The notes: generated by a model not told the origin, from the sequence alone. Positions 20,645 to 29,454 are shown, counted from the stretch's first letter. The stretch is DNA of 50,100 nucleotides from Acinetobacter sp. SFB (GCF_001647545.1 NZ_LSZH01000004.1:1-50100), one strand, 5' to 3'. Translations and numbers: made by a program.

Positions 20645-20665
20645 ATGCGGCAGAATATGCCGCAT
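20645..20665. other. hairpin between dnaA and dnaN
   Basis: ATGCGGCA and TGCCGCAT form a perfect 8-bp stem around a 5-base loop. No T-run follows on the minus (transcribed) strand, so it is not a standard terminator; attenuation or transcript stabilisation between dnaA and dnaN is possible. Confidence 0.6.
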
Positions 20666-20693
20666 TGCAAGAATAGAATTTGATCAAATTCGA

Positions 20694-22073
20694 TCAACTT
20701 TGCAACAAACGTTGCAGGTTTTTATAGTCTTCATTAAAGATCGGATCTTGTTCGCGAAGGCTCAAAACTTTCTCACAGGCATGCATCACGGTACTGTGAT
20801 CGCGTCCCCCAAATGCCATGCCAATTTCCGGAAAACTATCGCCGGTCAATTCACGCGCCAACCCCATCGCAAGCTGACGAGGACGTGCATAAATACGGGT
20901 ACGTTTCGGACCGACAATTTCTTTTAGCGGAATACGGAAATATTCACTGACCACTCGCTGAATATTTTCAGTACTGATGGTTCGGGCACGAATCGCGAGG
21001 ACATCCTTTAACGATTCCCGGACGACTTCCAAATCAATCGCGGTGCCTTTAAAACGTGAAATAGCCACGACTTTATTGAGTGCACCTTCAAGTTCACGTA
21101 CATTGGCAACAACCTGTTGTGCCACAAATAAAGCACAATTGCGCGGCAACTCCACCCCGATGTTTTCGGCTTTTTTCAGCAAGATTTCGATACGGGTTTC
21201 TATGTCCGGCGGTTCCACCCCCACAGACAAGCCCCAAGAAAAACGCGAAACCAGACGTGCATCCAGTTCAGTCAGTTCTTTAGGATAACGATCCGAAGTT
21301 AAAATGATTTGCTTCGATTCATCCAGCAAGGCATTAAACGTATAGAAAAACTCCACCAAACTGGCTTCTTTGCCGGCCAGCAAATGAATATCATCGACCA
21401 GCAACAAATCCAGCGAGCGACAATTTTTCTTAAATTCTTCAACCTTGCCCTGTTGCAATGAGCTGACAAAATCTTGCACAAAACTTTCGGCAGTCATATA
21501 CATCACGCGCGCATTGGGTTTGGCTTGTAATAAAGCATTCCCCACTGCTTGCATTAAATGGGTTTTACCCAGACCTGTCGGGCCATATAAAAATAAAGGG
21601 TTATGTTGCGAAGCACCCAATTGGGTTAAAACTTTACGGCAGGTTTCCGCTGCCATCTGGTTCGAGCGACCTTCAACAAATAACGAAAAAGTAAATAGGG
21701 GATTCAATAAGCGCTTACGGCTATTTTTTGCGACGGATTCTTCTTTTTCCTTTCGCGGTCTAGCCATGGGTGTGGCAACGGATTGTAAAGCAGCAGTAGT
21801 GGTTGCAGGTTGTTCATTTGCAGACAGAATGGCACCAGGTCGGGAATCCACCAAAATTTCGACTTTACGCACCCGACCTTCAGACATTTGCTCTGCCAAG
21901 ATCGTGATCAGCTCAAGATGATGTTCTTGAATATAACGGGTCCAATACGGATTCGGTGCATAAAGTTTTAATGTGTCGTTAAGCTCTTCGGCAACCAATG
22001 GGCGAATCCACATTGTAAAGACATTACCCGAAAGCTCTTGTCGCAAACGAGTTAAACAGTCTGTCCAAAGCAT
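20694..22073 (-). CDS. dnaA: chromosomal replication initiator DnaA
   Basis: AAA+ ATPase that binds DnaA boxes and melts oriC. The 459-residue product has domain I (WTDCLTRLRQELSG), a variable linker (about residues 80-125), Walker A GPTGLGKT at 164-171, Walker B LLLVDDIH at about 223-230, sensor motifs and the domain IV DNA-binding signature GGRDHSTVMHACEKV. GGGG lies 7 bases upstream of the ATG. The promoter region contains DnaA boxes from 22150 onwards, so autoregulation is expected. Divergent from rpmH across oriC. Confidence 0.98.
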   Translation of the reverse strand: MLWTDCLTRLRQELSGNVFTMWIRPLVAEELNDTLKLYAPNPYWTRYIQEHHLELITILAEQMSEGRVRKVEILVDSRPGAILSANEQPATTTAALQSVATPMARPRKEKEESVAKNSRKRLLNPLFTFSLFVEGRSNQMAAETCRKVLTQLGASQHNPLFLYGPTGLGKTHLMQAVGNALLQAKPNARVMYMTAESFVQDFVSSLQQGKVEEFKKNCRSLDLLLVDDIHLLAGKEASLVEFFYTFNALLDESKQIILTSDRYPKELTELDARLVSRFSWGLSVGVEPPDIETRIEILLKKAENIGVELPRNCALFVAQQVVANVRELEGALNKVVAISRFKGTAIDLEVVRESLKDVLAIRARTISTENIQRVVSEYFRIPLKEIVGPKRTRIYARPRQLAMGLARELTGDSFPEIGMAFGGRDHSTVMHACEKVLSLREQDPIFNEDYKNLQRLLQS

Positions 22074-22081
22074 GTAAAACC

Positions 22082-22660
22082 CCTATTTATTCCATTAATT
22101 ATAAAAAATCACTTTGAGCCCGACCAAGCGGGTCGCCATTCTATCGAAGTTATCCACATCTGTCATGGCAAAATTAAAGAAATATCACTTAAAAAAGCAA
22201 AATTCAGTCTAACTTTAAATTTAAATCATGATGTGGATAACCTTATCCGCAAGCTGTGGATAAAATATATCATAAAGTTATCCACAAATTAACCAGCTTA
22301 TAAAAACATGGATATCCACAAGTTAACTTTATGTTTATAAAAATTAAAAATAGCTTTTCCACAGGAAAACGACTCCCTAATAGTAATAACTTTAAATTTA
22401 TAAATTTGAATTTAATTATAAGAACCCTTGTGAATGGGGATAACTTTAAATATTTTTAAATTTAAATTCAAAAACCAGGAAAATAATCTTATCAACATTA
22501 AGTTGTGGATAATATTGTGAATATTTCTGTTTATAACTTATGTTGTATTATTAATCAACAACTTATATTGTGTGTAAAATTAAAACAATTTTTAGTGTAA
22601 TAAAAAAACTCTATCTTCATCATTTTTTGAAAAAAAGCCCTTATTTTGAAAGAAAGTTTG
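22082..22660. other. oriC: replication origin oriC
   Basis: The AT-rich gap between divergent dnaA and rpmH. Five perfect DnaA boxes (TTATCCACA) are at 22150 (+), 22232 (-), 22255 (-), 22278 (+) and 22504 (-). One-mismatch boxes start at 22243, 22312, 22355, 22435 and 22489. The segment between about 22320 and 22620 is very AT-rich and suits duplex unwinding. It contains one exact TGAATTTAAA decamer (22461-22470, minus strand) and a near copy near 22407. Gene orientation switches here from minus to plus, as expected for the start of bidirectional replication. Confidence 0.93.
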
Positions 22661-22667
22661 TTTTTGA

Positions 22668-22696
22668 TTGACAGCTCACTGAATGACCACTAAAAT
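22668..22696 (+). promoter_or_regulatory. sigma70 promoter of rpmH
   Basis: Perfect TTGACA at 22668-22673, a 17-bp spacer and TAAAAT at 22691-22696, about 40 bp upstream of the rpmH start. It drives rpmH and probably the rnpA-yidD-yidC genes behind it. Confidence 0.85.
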
Positions 22697-22734
22697 CGCG
22701 AACCTTCATAGAAGATCATTTTTGGAGTTTCAAT

Positions 22735-22869
22735 ATGAAACGTACATTCCAACCATCAGAATTAAAGCGTAAGCGTGTTCATGGTTTCCGTGCTCGTATG
22801 GCTACTAAAGCTGGTCGTCAAGTATTAGCTCGTCGTCGTGCAAAAGGTCGTCGTGACTTAACTGTTTAA
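22735..22869 (+). CDS. rpmH: 50S ribosomal protein L34
   Basis: A 44-residue, very basic ribosomal protein of the large subunit, starting [14 protein letters not shown] and ending [12 protein letters not shown], which is the L34 signature. TTTGGAG precedes the ATG. It opens the rpmH-rnpA-yidD-yidC operon, directly beside oriC, with its own perfect -35 promoter. Confidence 0.98.
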   Translation: MKRTFQPSELKRKRVHGFRARMATKAGRQVLARRRAKGRRDLTV

Positions 22870-22898
22870 TTAGTTAAGTTATTACGATTTTGGGTGTC

Positions 22899-23288
22899 AT
22901 GACACTTTATGGCTTCAGCACGGACGTACGTATACGCTGTGCTGCCGATTATAAAAGTGTGTTTGATGGTGCACTTTTTAAAGTGCACCAACCCCACTTC
23001 TTATTTTTGGCAAAAAATTCCGAGCAGCCTTCAAGCCGTTTGGGTATTGTTGTTGCCAAGAAAAAAGTGCGTCGCGCACATGAAAGAAATAGAGTAAAAC
23101 GTCTTGCTCGCGAAAGTTTTCGCCTACATCAACAGCAATTAAATTTATTAGATATTGTGGTCATGCCTAAAGTCGGCATTGAAGCAATCCCTAATGCAGA
23201 ATTGCAACAGCAATTACAATTTGCTTGGCAGAAATTGCAGCGCCTTGCCAATAAGCATAAAAAGATAGCTCCCTCCCCACAAAAGTAG
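22899..23288 (+). CDS. rnpA: ribonuclease P protein component
   Basis: Protein subunit of RNase P, which matures tRNA 5' ends with the M1 RNA. The 129-residue basic product has the signature [17 protein letters not shown] and the central FLFLAKNS segment. I chose ATG 22899; an upstream in-frame TTG at 22890 is possible, but the family usually starts at this methionine. It is 29 bp after rpmH and followed 9 bp later by yidD. Confidence 0.95.
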   Translation: MTLYGFSTDVRIRCAADYKSVFDGALFKVHQPHFLFLAKNSEQPSSRLGIVVAKKKVRRAHERNRVKRLARESFRLHQQQLNLLDIVVMPKVGIEAIPNAELQQQLQFAWQKLQRLANKHKKIAPSPQK

Positions 23289-23297
23289 AGAAGGCCA

Positions 23298-23618
23298 ATG
23301 GTACGTTTACTGCATTGGTTGATTCGATTCTATCAGATCGCGATTAGTCCTTTATTGGGACCCCGCTGTCGTTATATTCCAACATGTTCTCAATATTCTT
23401 TAGAGGCAGTCCATCGTTATGGTGCTGTGCGTGGTGCGTGGTTAGCTACTAAACGTATTTGTCGTTGTCATCCTTGGGGTGGCTCGGGTTATGACCCTGT
23501 TCCCCCAAAAGCAATTCGTTTTATTTCATTTCAGCAAATGGATTCTCAAACGCTTCACGTTGCTGTACCCTTTCGTGATCGTTTATTGAACCGAAATCAC
23601 TCTAACTACTTGGGATAA
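23298..23618 (+). CDS. yidD: membrane protein insertion efficiency factor YidD
   Basis: A small membrane-associated protein that aids YidC-dependent insertion of inner-membrane proteins. The 106-residue product has the family core: [28 protein letters not shown], and the tail [12 protein letters not shown] with its conserved cysteines. Residues after about 72 are a less conserved extension. It sits in the standard place between rnpA and yidC, with only 5 bp before yidC. Confidence 0.96.
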   Translation: MVRLLHWLIRFYQIAISPLLGPRCRYIPTCSQYSLEAVHRYGAVRGAWLATKRICRCHPWGGSGYDPVPPKAIRFISFQQMDSQTLHVAVPFRDRLLNRNHSNYLG

Positions 23619-23623
23619 TAGAT

Positions 23624-25378
23624 ATGCAACAATGGGCCAGGTTTGCAATTCTAGGGGCTATGTTTGTCGTCGCATATTTGCTTATTTTGGCTTGGCAAAA
23701 AGATTATGGTCATGCAGAGACTAAACCGCAGCAAGATGCTGCCGTAGTTTCGCATGAAGTATCTGCAGATTTGCCAAATGCTCAAACAGCTCCGGCAGCG
23801 TCTGACATGCCTCAAGCAAATATTGCCACTCAGCAAACTACAACAGATGCCACTGCACCTGTAAGTCAACAGCTTATTTCAGTACAAACTGACCTTTATC
23901 ATCTGTGGATTAATCCTAAAGGTGGTGACATTGTTCGTATTGAATTGCTCAATCATGACAAAAATAAAGACAGCGATGAACCGTTTGTCATGCTGGAAAG
24001 TGATGCAAAACGTACTTACGTTGCTCAGTCTGGCTTGATTGGTTTAAATGGCCCGGACAGCAATCGTAATGGTCGTCCGGTGTATGAAGTTGAAAAAGCA
24101 AATTATACTTTGGCCGATGCTAAAGCTGAAGCAACCAAAAATGGTAAAGCGATTAAAGTTTTATCAGTACCTATGGTTTATAAAACGCCGGATGGTGTAG
24201 AAATCATCAAAACATTTACCTTTAAACAAGGTGAATACCCGATTATTGTGAACCATAAAGTTGTGAACCGTAGTGCTCAGAACTGGCAAGGTCAAATGTT
24301 TGGTCAAATCAAACGTGACAATTCGGATGATCCGGGTAAATCAGACCAAGGTATTTTCACACTCGGTACATTCTTGGGTGGGGCTTGGGGTACACCTGAC
24401 GAACATTACAACAAGCTTAAATTTGCCAACTTCAATGAAGAAAAATTGAATGTTGAAGCGAAAGGCGGCTGGGTTGGTATTGTTCAACATTATTTCGTCA
24501 GTGCCTGGATTCCAGGAGATCTTAAACTGACGCAAGCCAATGGTCAGCCGTATAGTGCGAAACTGGAATCGCGTCAATCTACTGATAATATGAATATTAT
24601 CGGTTTCACTTCACCGATGATCAATGTGCCTGCCGGAACTGCAGCTGAAGTGGATGCAACCTTCTATTCAGGTCCTAAAGTTCAGTCTGAACTGAAAGAT
24701 CTGGCAATTGGTTTAAATCAAACTGTAGATTATGGCTGGTTATGGCCGATTGCTAAATTATTGTTCGTTGGCTTAGAGTTCTTCCACGGATTAGTGGGTA
24801 ACTGGGGCTGGGCAATTATTTTATTGACTATCTTGGTGAAGTTAATTCTTTGGCCATTATCTGCTAAGAGCTACCGCTCTATGGCAAAAATGCGTGTCAT
24901 TGCACCTGAAATGCAGCGTATGAAAGAAGAATTCGGTGAAGACCGTATGCGTTTCTCGCAAGAAATGATGGCACTGTACAAACGTGAACAAGTCAATCCG
25001 CTTGCAGGTTGTTTGCCACTGTTGATGCAAATGCCGATTTTTCTTGCACTGTACTGGGTATTGATGGAGTCAGTGGAACTGCGTCATGCACCGTGGTTAG
25101 GCTGGATTCAAGATTTATCTGCAATGGATCCTTGGTTTATCCTGCCGTTATTGATGGGCTTGACCATGTTTATCCAACAGTCTCTAAATCCGCAACCGGC
25201 TGATCCGATGCAGGCGAAAGTCTTCAAAATCATGCCGATTATCTTCACCGTATTTATGTTGTTCTTCCCTGCGGGCTTGGTAATGTACTGGATTGTCAAC
25301 AACAGTATTACTATTTTGCAGCAAAGTTTGATCAACAAAGGTGTGGCGAAAGAACGCGAAAAACGTGACGTTGTTTAA
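23624..25378 (+). CDS. yidC: membrane protein insertase YidC
   Basis: Inner-membrane insertase and Sec partner. The 584-residue product has a first membrane helix at about residues 5-23, a large periplasmic domain (about 60-350), and five C-terminal helices with the conserved GWGWAIILLTILVKLILWPL, NPLAGCLPLLMQMPIFLALY and PAGLVMYWIVNN segments. It ends in a basic cytosolic tail (REKRDV). It is the last gene before the terminator at 25406-25440. Confidence 0.97.
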   Translation: MQQWARFAILGAMFVVAYLLILAWQKDYGHAETKPQQDAAVVSHEVSADLPNAQTAPAASDMPQANIATQQTTTDATAPVSQQLISVQTDLYHLWINPKGGDIVRIELLNHDKNKDSDEPFVMLESDAKRTYVAQSGLIGLNGPDSNRNGRPVYEVEKANYTLADAKAEATKNGKAIKVLSVPMVYKTPDGVEIIKTFTFKQGEYPIIVNHKVVNRSAQNWQGQMFGQIKRDNSDDPGKSDQGIFTLGTFLGGAWGTPDEHYNKLKFANFNEEKLNVEAKGGWVGIVQHYFVSAWIPGDLKLTQANGQPYSAKLESRQSTDNMNIIGFTSPMINVPAGTAAEVDATFYSGPKVQSELKDLAIGLNQTVDYGWLWPIAKLLFVGLEFFHGLVGNWGWAIILLTILVKLILWPLSAKSYRSMAKMRVIAPEMQRMKEEFGEDRMRFSQEMMALYKREQVNPLAGCLPLLMQMPIFLALYWVLMESVELRHAPWLGWIQDLSAMDPWFILPLLMGLTMFIQQSLNPQPADPMQAKVFKIMPIIFTVFMLFFPAGLVMYWIVNNSITILQQSLINKGVAKEREKRDVV

Positions 25379-25405
25379 GTAACGACTGATTGCGAAGAGC
25401 TGAAT

Positions 25406-25445
25406 AAATCCGCTTAAGATGGTAATCTTAGGCGGATTTTTATTT
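25406..25445 (+). terminator. yidC operon terminator
   Basis: A 15-bp stem with a single G-U pair, GGTA loop and T-run, 30 bp after yidC. It separates the rpmH-yidC operon from mnmE. Confidence 0.9.
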
Positions 25446-25477
25446 GGCTGTGATTTGGGATTTTTTAGGTGAATTTT

Positions 25478-26833
25478 ATGCAAAACCGAACAACGATTGC
25501 TGCAATTGCAACTCCGCCCGGCCGTGGTGGTGTGGGGGTGATTCGTCTGTCAGGTCCAAAATCCTATGCCATTGCAGAAGCCTTGACGCAAAAGGCTTTA
25601 CCCAAAGCCCGCTTTGCCGGCTTTCGTCAGTTTTATGATGCAGCGGGTGAAGTCATGGATGAAGGTCTGGCGATTTGCTTTCCCAACCCCCACTCCTTTA
25701 CCGGTGAAGATGTGGTGGAATTGCAGGGTCATGGTGGACCTGTGATTCAAAATGCCTTGCTGGGCCGTTTACTGGAACTGGGTGCAATTTCGGCCAAGGC
25801 GGGTGAGTTTTCCATGCGTGCCTTTGAAAATGGCAAGCTGGATCTGGTGCAAGCGGAAGCGATTGCCGATTTGATTGATGCAACCTCACAAGCAGCGGCA
25901 CGTTCAGCAGTACGATCTTTGCAAGGGGCGTTCTCGACCCGAGTAAATAGCGTTTTAGAGAAACTGATTCATCTACGTTTGCATGTGGAAGCGGCGATTG
26001 ATTTCCCGGAAGAGGAAATTGATTTTTTGGCGGATGGCAAAATTTTGGCTTTGCTTGAAGATGTGCAAAGCTCGGTGACTGAAGTTCAAAAGTCTGCCCG
26101 CCAAGGCCAGTTGTTGCGTGAAGGATTACAGGTGGTGATTGCCGGTAAACCGAATGCAGGTAAATCGTCCTTGTTGAATACTTTGGCCGGAAATGAGCGC
26201 GCCATCGTGACCGATATTGCCGGTACCACCCGTGATGTGCTACATGAAAAAATTATCTTAAATGGCTTGCCGATTACCCTGACCGATACCGCGGGTTTGC
26301 GTGAAACCGGCGATATTGTCGAGAAAGAAGGCATTCGCCGCGCGATTAAAGAAATTGAACAAGCCGATTTGTTGCTGTTGGTCTATGACTTAAGCCAAGG
26401 TGAAGATCCGTTACAACTGGCCCAAAACTATTTTCCAGATCATCTGGAACCCCGCCGTCTAATGCTGATTGCCAACAAGTGTGATTTAACTGGTGCAGCT
26501 GCGGAAATTGGCGATTATCAGGGTTTCCGTCACATTACCGTCTCTGCCAAGCAGGAAACTGGTGTTCAGTCGCTTATAGATGCGATTACAGCGCATGCAG
26601 GCTTTCAGCCAGAAGAAGATACCTTTATTGCCCGTACTCGTCATTTGGACGCAATGAAGCGTACACAGGTATATTTGGCAGAAGCGCATGAGCAGTTGGT
26701 GGTGTATCAAGCGGGCGAGTTAGTGGCGGAGTCTTTACGTCTGGCCCAAAATGCCTTGTCCGAGATTACCGGTGAATTTAGTGCGGATGATTTGTTAGGA
26801 AAAATTTTCGGATCGTTCTGTATTGGAAAATAA
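25478..26833 (+). CDS. mnmE: tRNA modification GTPase MnmE
   Basis: With MnmG it installs the cmnm5 or nm5 group on U34 of certain tRNAs. The 451-residue product has the folate-binding N-domain (IAAIATPPGRGGVGVIRLSG), G1 GKPNAGKS at residues 223-230, GTTRD, DTAGLRET, NKCD, and the C-terminal CIGK motif with the catalytic Cys. I chose ATG 25478, preceded by AGGT, over an in-frame GTG 9 bases earlier. In Pseudomonas mnmE is followed by mnmG-rsmG-parA-parB; here it ends at a terminator facing an unrelated MFS gene. Confidence 0.96.
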   Translation: MQNRTTIAAIATPPGRGGVGVIRLSGPKSYAIAEALTQKALPKARFAGFRQFYDAAGEVMDEGLAICFPNPHSFTGEDVVELQGHGGPVIQNALLGRLLELGAISAKAGEFSMRAFENGKLDLVQAEAIADLIDATSQAAARSAVRSLQGAFSTRVNSVLEKLIHLRLHVEAAIDFPEEEIDFLADGKILALLEDVQSSVTEVQKSARQGQLLREGLQVVIAGKPNAGKSSLLNTLAGNERAIVTDIAGTTRDVLHEKIILNGLPITLTDTAGLRETGDIVEKEGIRRAIKEIEQADLLLLVYDLSQGEDPLQLAQNYFPDHLEPRRLMLIANKCDLTGAAAEIGDYQGFRHITVSAKQETGVQSLIDAITAHAGFQPEEDTFIARTRHLDAMKRTQVYLAEAHEQLVVYQAGELVAESLRLAQNALSEITGEFSADDLLGKIFGSFCIGK

Positions 26834-26847
26834 TTTCAATTAATTTT

Positions 26848-26879
26848 AAAAAACCGCCTTCAAAGAAAGGCGGTTTTTT
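26848..26879. terminator. bidirectional terminator between mnmE and the MFS gene
   Basis: AAACCGCCTT and AAGGCGGTTT around a 6-base loop, with A-run and T-run flanks. It overlaps the MFS stop codon by two bases, so the two convergent genes share it. Confidence 0.88.
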
Positions 26880-28050
26880 ATGATGAAATTTTCTGACGCC
26901 AGAATAATAGCGCAAGACAGAGTAAACCCACGCCTATACAAAATCCTAAAACACCAAGAGTTAGACCAAAATGATCGGCTAAATAACCTACTGCAATAAT
27001 CGGTACAATCGTGCCTAAGTAACCAATAAATAAATAGGTCGACATCACTGCCGCACGATTATCTGTCGTGGTCATCTGGTGAATTAGACCGAATGCTCCC
27101 ATCAAGCCAAATCCATGTCCTACACCGACCAAGATATCGCTGATAAAGAACAAAATGCTCCACTGCATACTCATACATAAGCCGAGTAAAATAAAGCTTA
27201 GTACGAGCGTTATCAGTCCTAAATTCAGGCTTTTGCCAGCAGGAAGATTTTTAGCAAGAAATTGTACTAGGGCGGAAACCATTAAAATACTGGCAATGGC
27301 TGAACCACTGACCAAAGGCCCATGCCAGGGGATCAGGTCTTTCACAAAAGAGGGTGAAAGCGAGGCAAATAAACTAAAGGCCCCAAAAGCACTAAATGCA
27401 GTGAAACCGGCAATAAAGAACAAGGCTTGATGTTGCGCTGCTGGCATTTCTAAATGCGGTGCGATTGAAAAAGGTTGGACTTTAAATTGCCGAACTTTAA
27501 CCAGAAATAAACCAAAAAAACATAAAATCGCAGCGGCAATAATCGGTAAATAAGGGGTAACTAAAGGCTGGCTAGAGAATTGGGCAATCAGCCCACCAAT
27601 AAACGGCCCCAGTCCAAAACCAATCACGGTAATGATAGAACTTAATTGGGGTGCATTTTGCTTATGACTGTCTGGAATAGTGGTGATTAACCCAAGCATT
27701 GCAGAGGTGCTGATCAGTCCAGAGGCAATGCCAATCACAAAGCGACCTAATCCCAGCCAAAGTGCATTCGATGCAACAGATGAAAGCGCTAAACCCAATA
27801 TGACAAACAGGATACCGGTTTGTAATGTACGTATAAAACCAAAACTGTTGCTGGTTCGACCTAAAAATAATAAGGTCGCCAGACAGCCGAACATATAGGC
27901 GACAAAGATATAAGTAATATGGCTGGGTAATAGATGCCACAGCTCTTGATAGATCGGATATAAGGGGCTAGCAAGCGCGGTTCCAATGGTTCCAATACAA
28001 AGTGCCAGGCTGACCATGAAAAAGGGTTGCCATGATTGTTGAGTCGTCAT
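26878..28050 (-). CDS. MFS transporter
   Basis: A 390-residue inner-membrane protein with about 12 hydrophobic helices and the loop 2-3 MFS motif region FLGRTSNSFGFIR. It probably exports a drug or metabolite by proton antiport; I cannot name the substrate. The first periplasmic loop reads ASPLYPIYQELWHL, common in MFS efflux proteins. It lies 120 bp from dmeR on the same strand, so co-transcription with dmeR is possible but not shown. Confidence 0.85.
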   Translation of the reverse strand: MTTQQSWQPFFMVSLALCIGTIGTALASPLYPIYQELWHLLPSHITYIFVAYMFGCLATLLFLGRTSNSFGFIRTLQTGILFVILGLALSSVASNALWLGLGRFVIGIASGLISTSAMLGLITTIPDSHKQNAPQLSSIITVIGFGLGPFIGGLIAQFSSQPLVTPYLPIIAAAILCFFGLFLVKVRQFKVQPFSIAPHLEMPAAQHQALFFIAGFTAFSAFGAFSLFASLSPSFVKDLIPWHGPLVSGSAIASILMVSALVQFLAKNLPAGKSLNLGLITLVLSFILLGLCMSMQWSILFFISDILVGVGHGFGLMGAFGLIHQMTTTDNRAAVMSTYLFIGYLGTIVPIIAVGYLADHFGLTLGVLGFCIGVGLLCLALLFWRQKISS

Positions 28051-28170
28051 GTAGGGTCACAGAAACAGCCGCTAGATGATGTGGCAAATAGCGAATATTT
28101 ACAGAAAAAAAGAAGAACTATAGATTAATTCTTATCAGGCTCAGAGGTCAATTTAGAAGATGTAAATCAT

Positions 28171-28440
28171 TTAACTATAACGCTTTAATAATTTTAAAAA
28201 TTCATCCAGTTGCTGCTCATTAATTTCAGTCTGTTCACCAAGCACATGATGTCGCAAATGTGATTCAACTAATTCATTCATCAGACCATTCACTGCGCCT
28301 TTAATGGCAGCGACTTGCTGTAATACCGTAATACATGAATGTTCAGGGCTGTTTAAAGCTTGCTCTACGGCGTTAATTTGCCCTTGTAAGCGTTTGACTC
28401 GATTCTGAATTTTCTTGTCTTGATGTAAATGACCCACCAC
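28171..28440 (-). CDS. dmeR: RcnR/CsoR-family Ni/Co-responsive repressor (DmeR-like)
   Basis: An 89-residue all-helical metal-sensing repressor. The signature RVKRLQGQINAVEQAL and LQQVAAIKGAVNGLMNEL mark the family. All four RcnR metal ligands can be placed with an offset of one: His4, Cys36, His61 and His65. That His/Cys set points to nickel or cobalt rather than copper (CsoR) or formaldehyde (FrmR). It is divergent from the CDF exporter gene, the dmeR-dmeF arrangement known from rhizobia. The gap between them holds a TACT/AGTA operator with a G-tract (28456-28478), so it should repress both genes until metal binds. Confidence 0.88.
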   Translation of the reverse strand: MVGHLHQDKKIQNRVKRLQGQINAVEQALNSPEHSCITVLQQVAAIKGAVNGLMNELVESHLRHHVLGEQTEINEQQLDEFLKLLKRYS

Positions 28441-28455
28441 TCTACTCCAAAAATA

Positions 28456-28478
28456 AATATACTATGGGGGAGTATATT
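28456..28478. promoter_or_regulatory. operator for the DmeR-like repressor
   Basis: AATATACT, ATGGGGG and AGTATATT form an inverted repeat around a G-tract, matching the RcnR-type TACT-Gn-N-AGTA pattern (literature, from memory). It lies just upstream of dmeR and between it and the exporter gene. Confidence 0.75.
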
Positions 28479-28492
28479 TAAATATTAAGATT

Positions 28493-28591
28493 ATGCAAAA
28501 GTCCGCATTGACCAGAACACACGCTCATTAGTTTGATGAAGGTAATCCCCTCGCCCAAAAACGTATTCTATGGGCCACTATTCTAACGGCA
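28493..28591 (+). pseudogene. 5' part of dmeF cut off by an amber codon
   Basis: ATG 28493 opens a frame in phase with the exporter gene at 28592. It reads MQKSALTRTHAH, then TAG at 28529-28531, then FDEGNPLAQKRILWATILTA leading into the downstream frame. The FDEGNPLA and following segment is the usual N-terminus and start of helix 1 of CDF/DmeF proteins. So the amber codon interrupts an otherwise intact gene. Confidence 0.75.
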
Positions 28592-29428
28592 GTGATGATG
28601 CTATTAGAAGTGATTGGGGGATGGATTTACAACTCTATGGCATTGCTTGCAGATGGATGGCATATGAGTTCGCATATGCTGGCTTTGGGACTGGCTTATT
28701 TTGCCTATCGTTCTGCGCGCCATTATGCACACGATAGCCGTTTTAGTTTTGGCACCTGGAAAATTGAAATTTTAGCCGGATATAGCAGCGCGATCTTATT
28801 GATGGTGGTGGCGATATTTATGGCATTCCAATCAATAGAACGACTAATAAATCCCATAGATATTCACTATAACCAGGCCATTCCAATTGCAATTTTAGGC
28901 CTGGTAATTAATTTAATCTGCGCGTGGTTGCTGCATGATGACCATGACCATGACCATGACCATGACCATAACCATCACGAACATGAAAATGAGCACGCTC
29001 ATGCACATCATGACTTAAACCAGAAAGCGGCATTTCTGCATGTTGTGGCAGATGCAGTGACTTCAGTATTTGCCATTATTGCGCTGTTTGCTGCAAAGTA
29101 TTTAGATTGGCGTTTTCTGGATGCGCTGTTGGGGATTATCGGTTCAATTCTGGTGGCAAAATGGGCGATTGGCCTGATCAAGGAGACAGGAAAGACTTTA
29201 CTCGATGCAGAGATGGATCATCCAGTCGTAGAAGAAATTCGGGAAGTGATTGCTGAATTTTCTCGGGTTGAAATTACCGACCTGCATGTCTGGAAAGTGG
29301 GTAAAGGAAAATTTTCCTGCATTTTGGCTTTAGCCACCGATTCTAATTTGACTGCAGATCAGGTTCGTGAAGCCTTATCCATTCATGATGAAATTGTGCA
29401 TGTCTCGGTCGAAATAAATCCGCTATAA
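28592..29428 (+). CDS. dmeF: cation diffusion facilitator, DmeF-like Ni/Co exporter (N-terminus lost to a stop codon)
   Basis: Inner-membrane metal/proton antiporter of the CDF family. The open frame gives 278 residues from GTG 28592 and has ALLADGWHMSSH in helix 2 (metal site His/Asp pair), a histidine-rich cytosolic loop alternating His and Asp around residues 115-143, HVVADAVTSVFAI in helix 5 and a C-terminal cytosolic domain (ITDLHVWKVGKGKFSC). Beginning at GTG removes about half of helix 1. The true start is probably ATG 28493, but TAG at 28529-28531 interrupts it. The gene is therefore either non-functional, rescued by suppression, or reinitiated. Regulated by the divergent DmeR-like repressor. 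Confidence 0.8.
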   Translation: MMMLLEVIGGWIYNSMALLADGWHMSSHMLALGLAYFAYRSARHYAHDSRFSFGTWKIEILAGYSSAILLMVVAIFMAFQSIERLINPIDIHYNQAIPIAILGLVINLICAWLLHDDHDHDHDHDHNHHEHENEHAHAHHDLNQKAAFLHVVADAVTSVFAIIALFAAKYLDWRFLDALLGIIGSILVAKWAIGLIKETGKTLLDAEMDHPVVEEIREVIAEFSRVEITDLHVWKVGKGKFSCILALATDSNLTADQVREALSIHDEIVHVSVEINPL

Positions 29429-29438
29429 ATCTGGTTAA

Positions 29439-29454
29439 TGTTCCACGTGAAACT
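29439..29454. promoter_or_regulatory. parS: parS-like site downstream of dmeF
   Basis: TGTTCCACGTGAAACT, one terminal mismatch from the parS consensus TGTTNCACGTGAAACA. Intergenic between dmeF and dsbC, about 7 kb from oriC on the opposite side from the site in recF. Confidence 0.75.
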
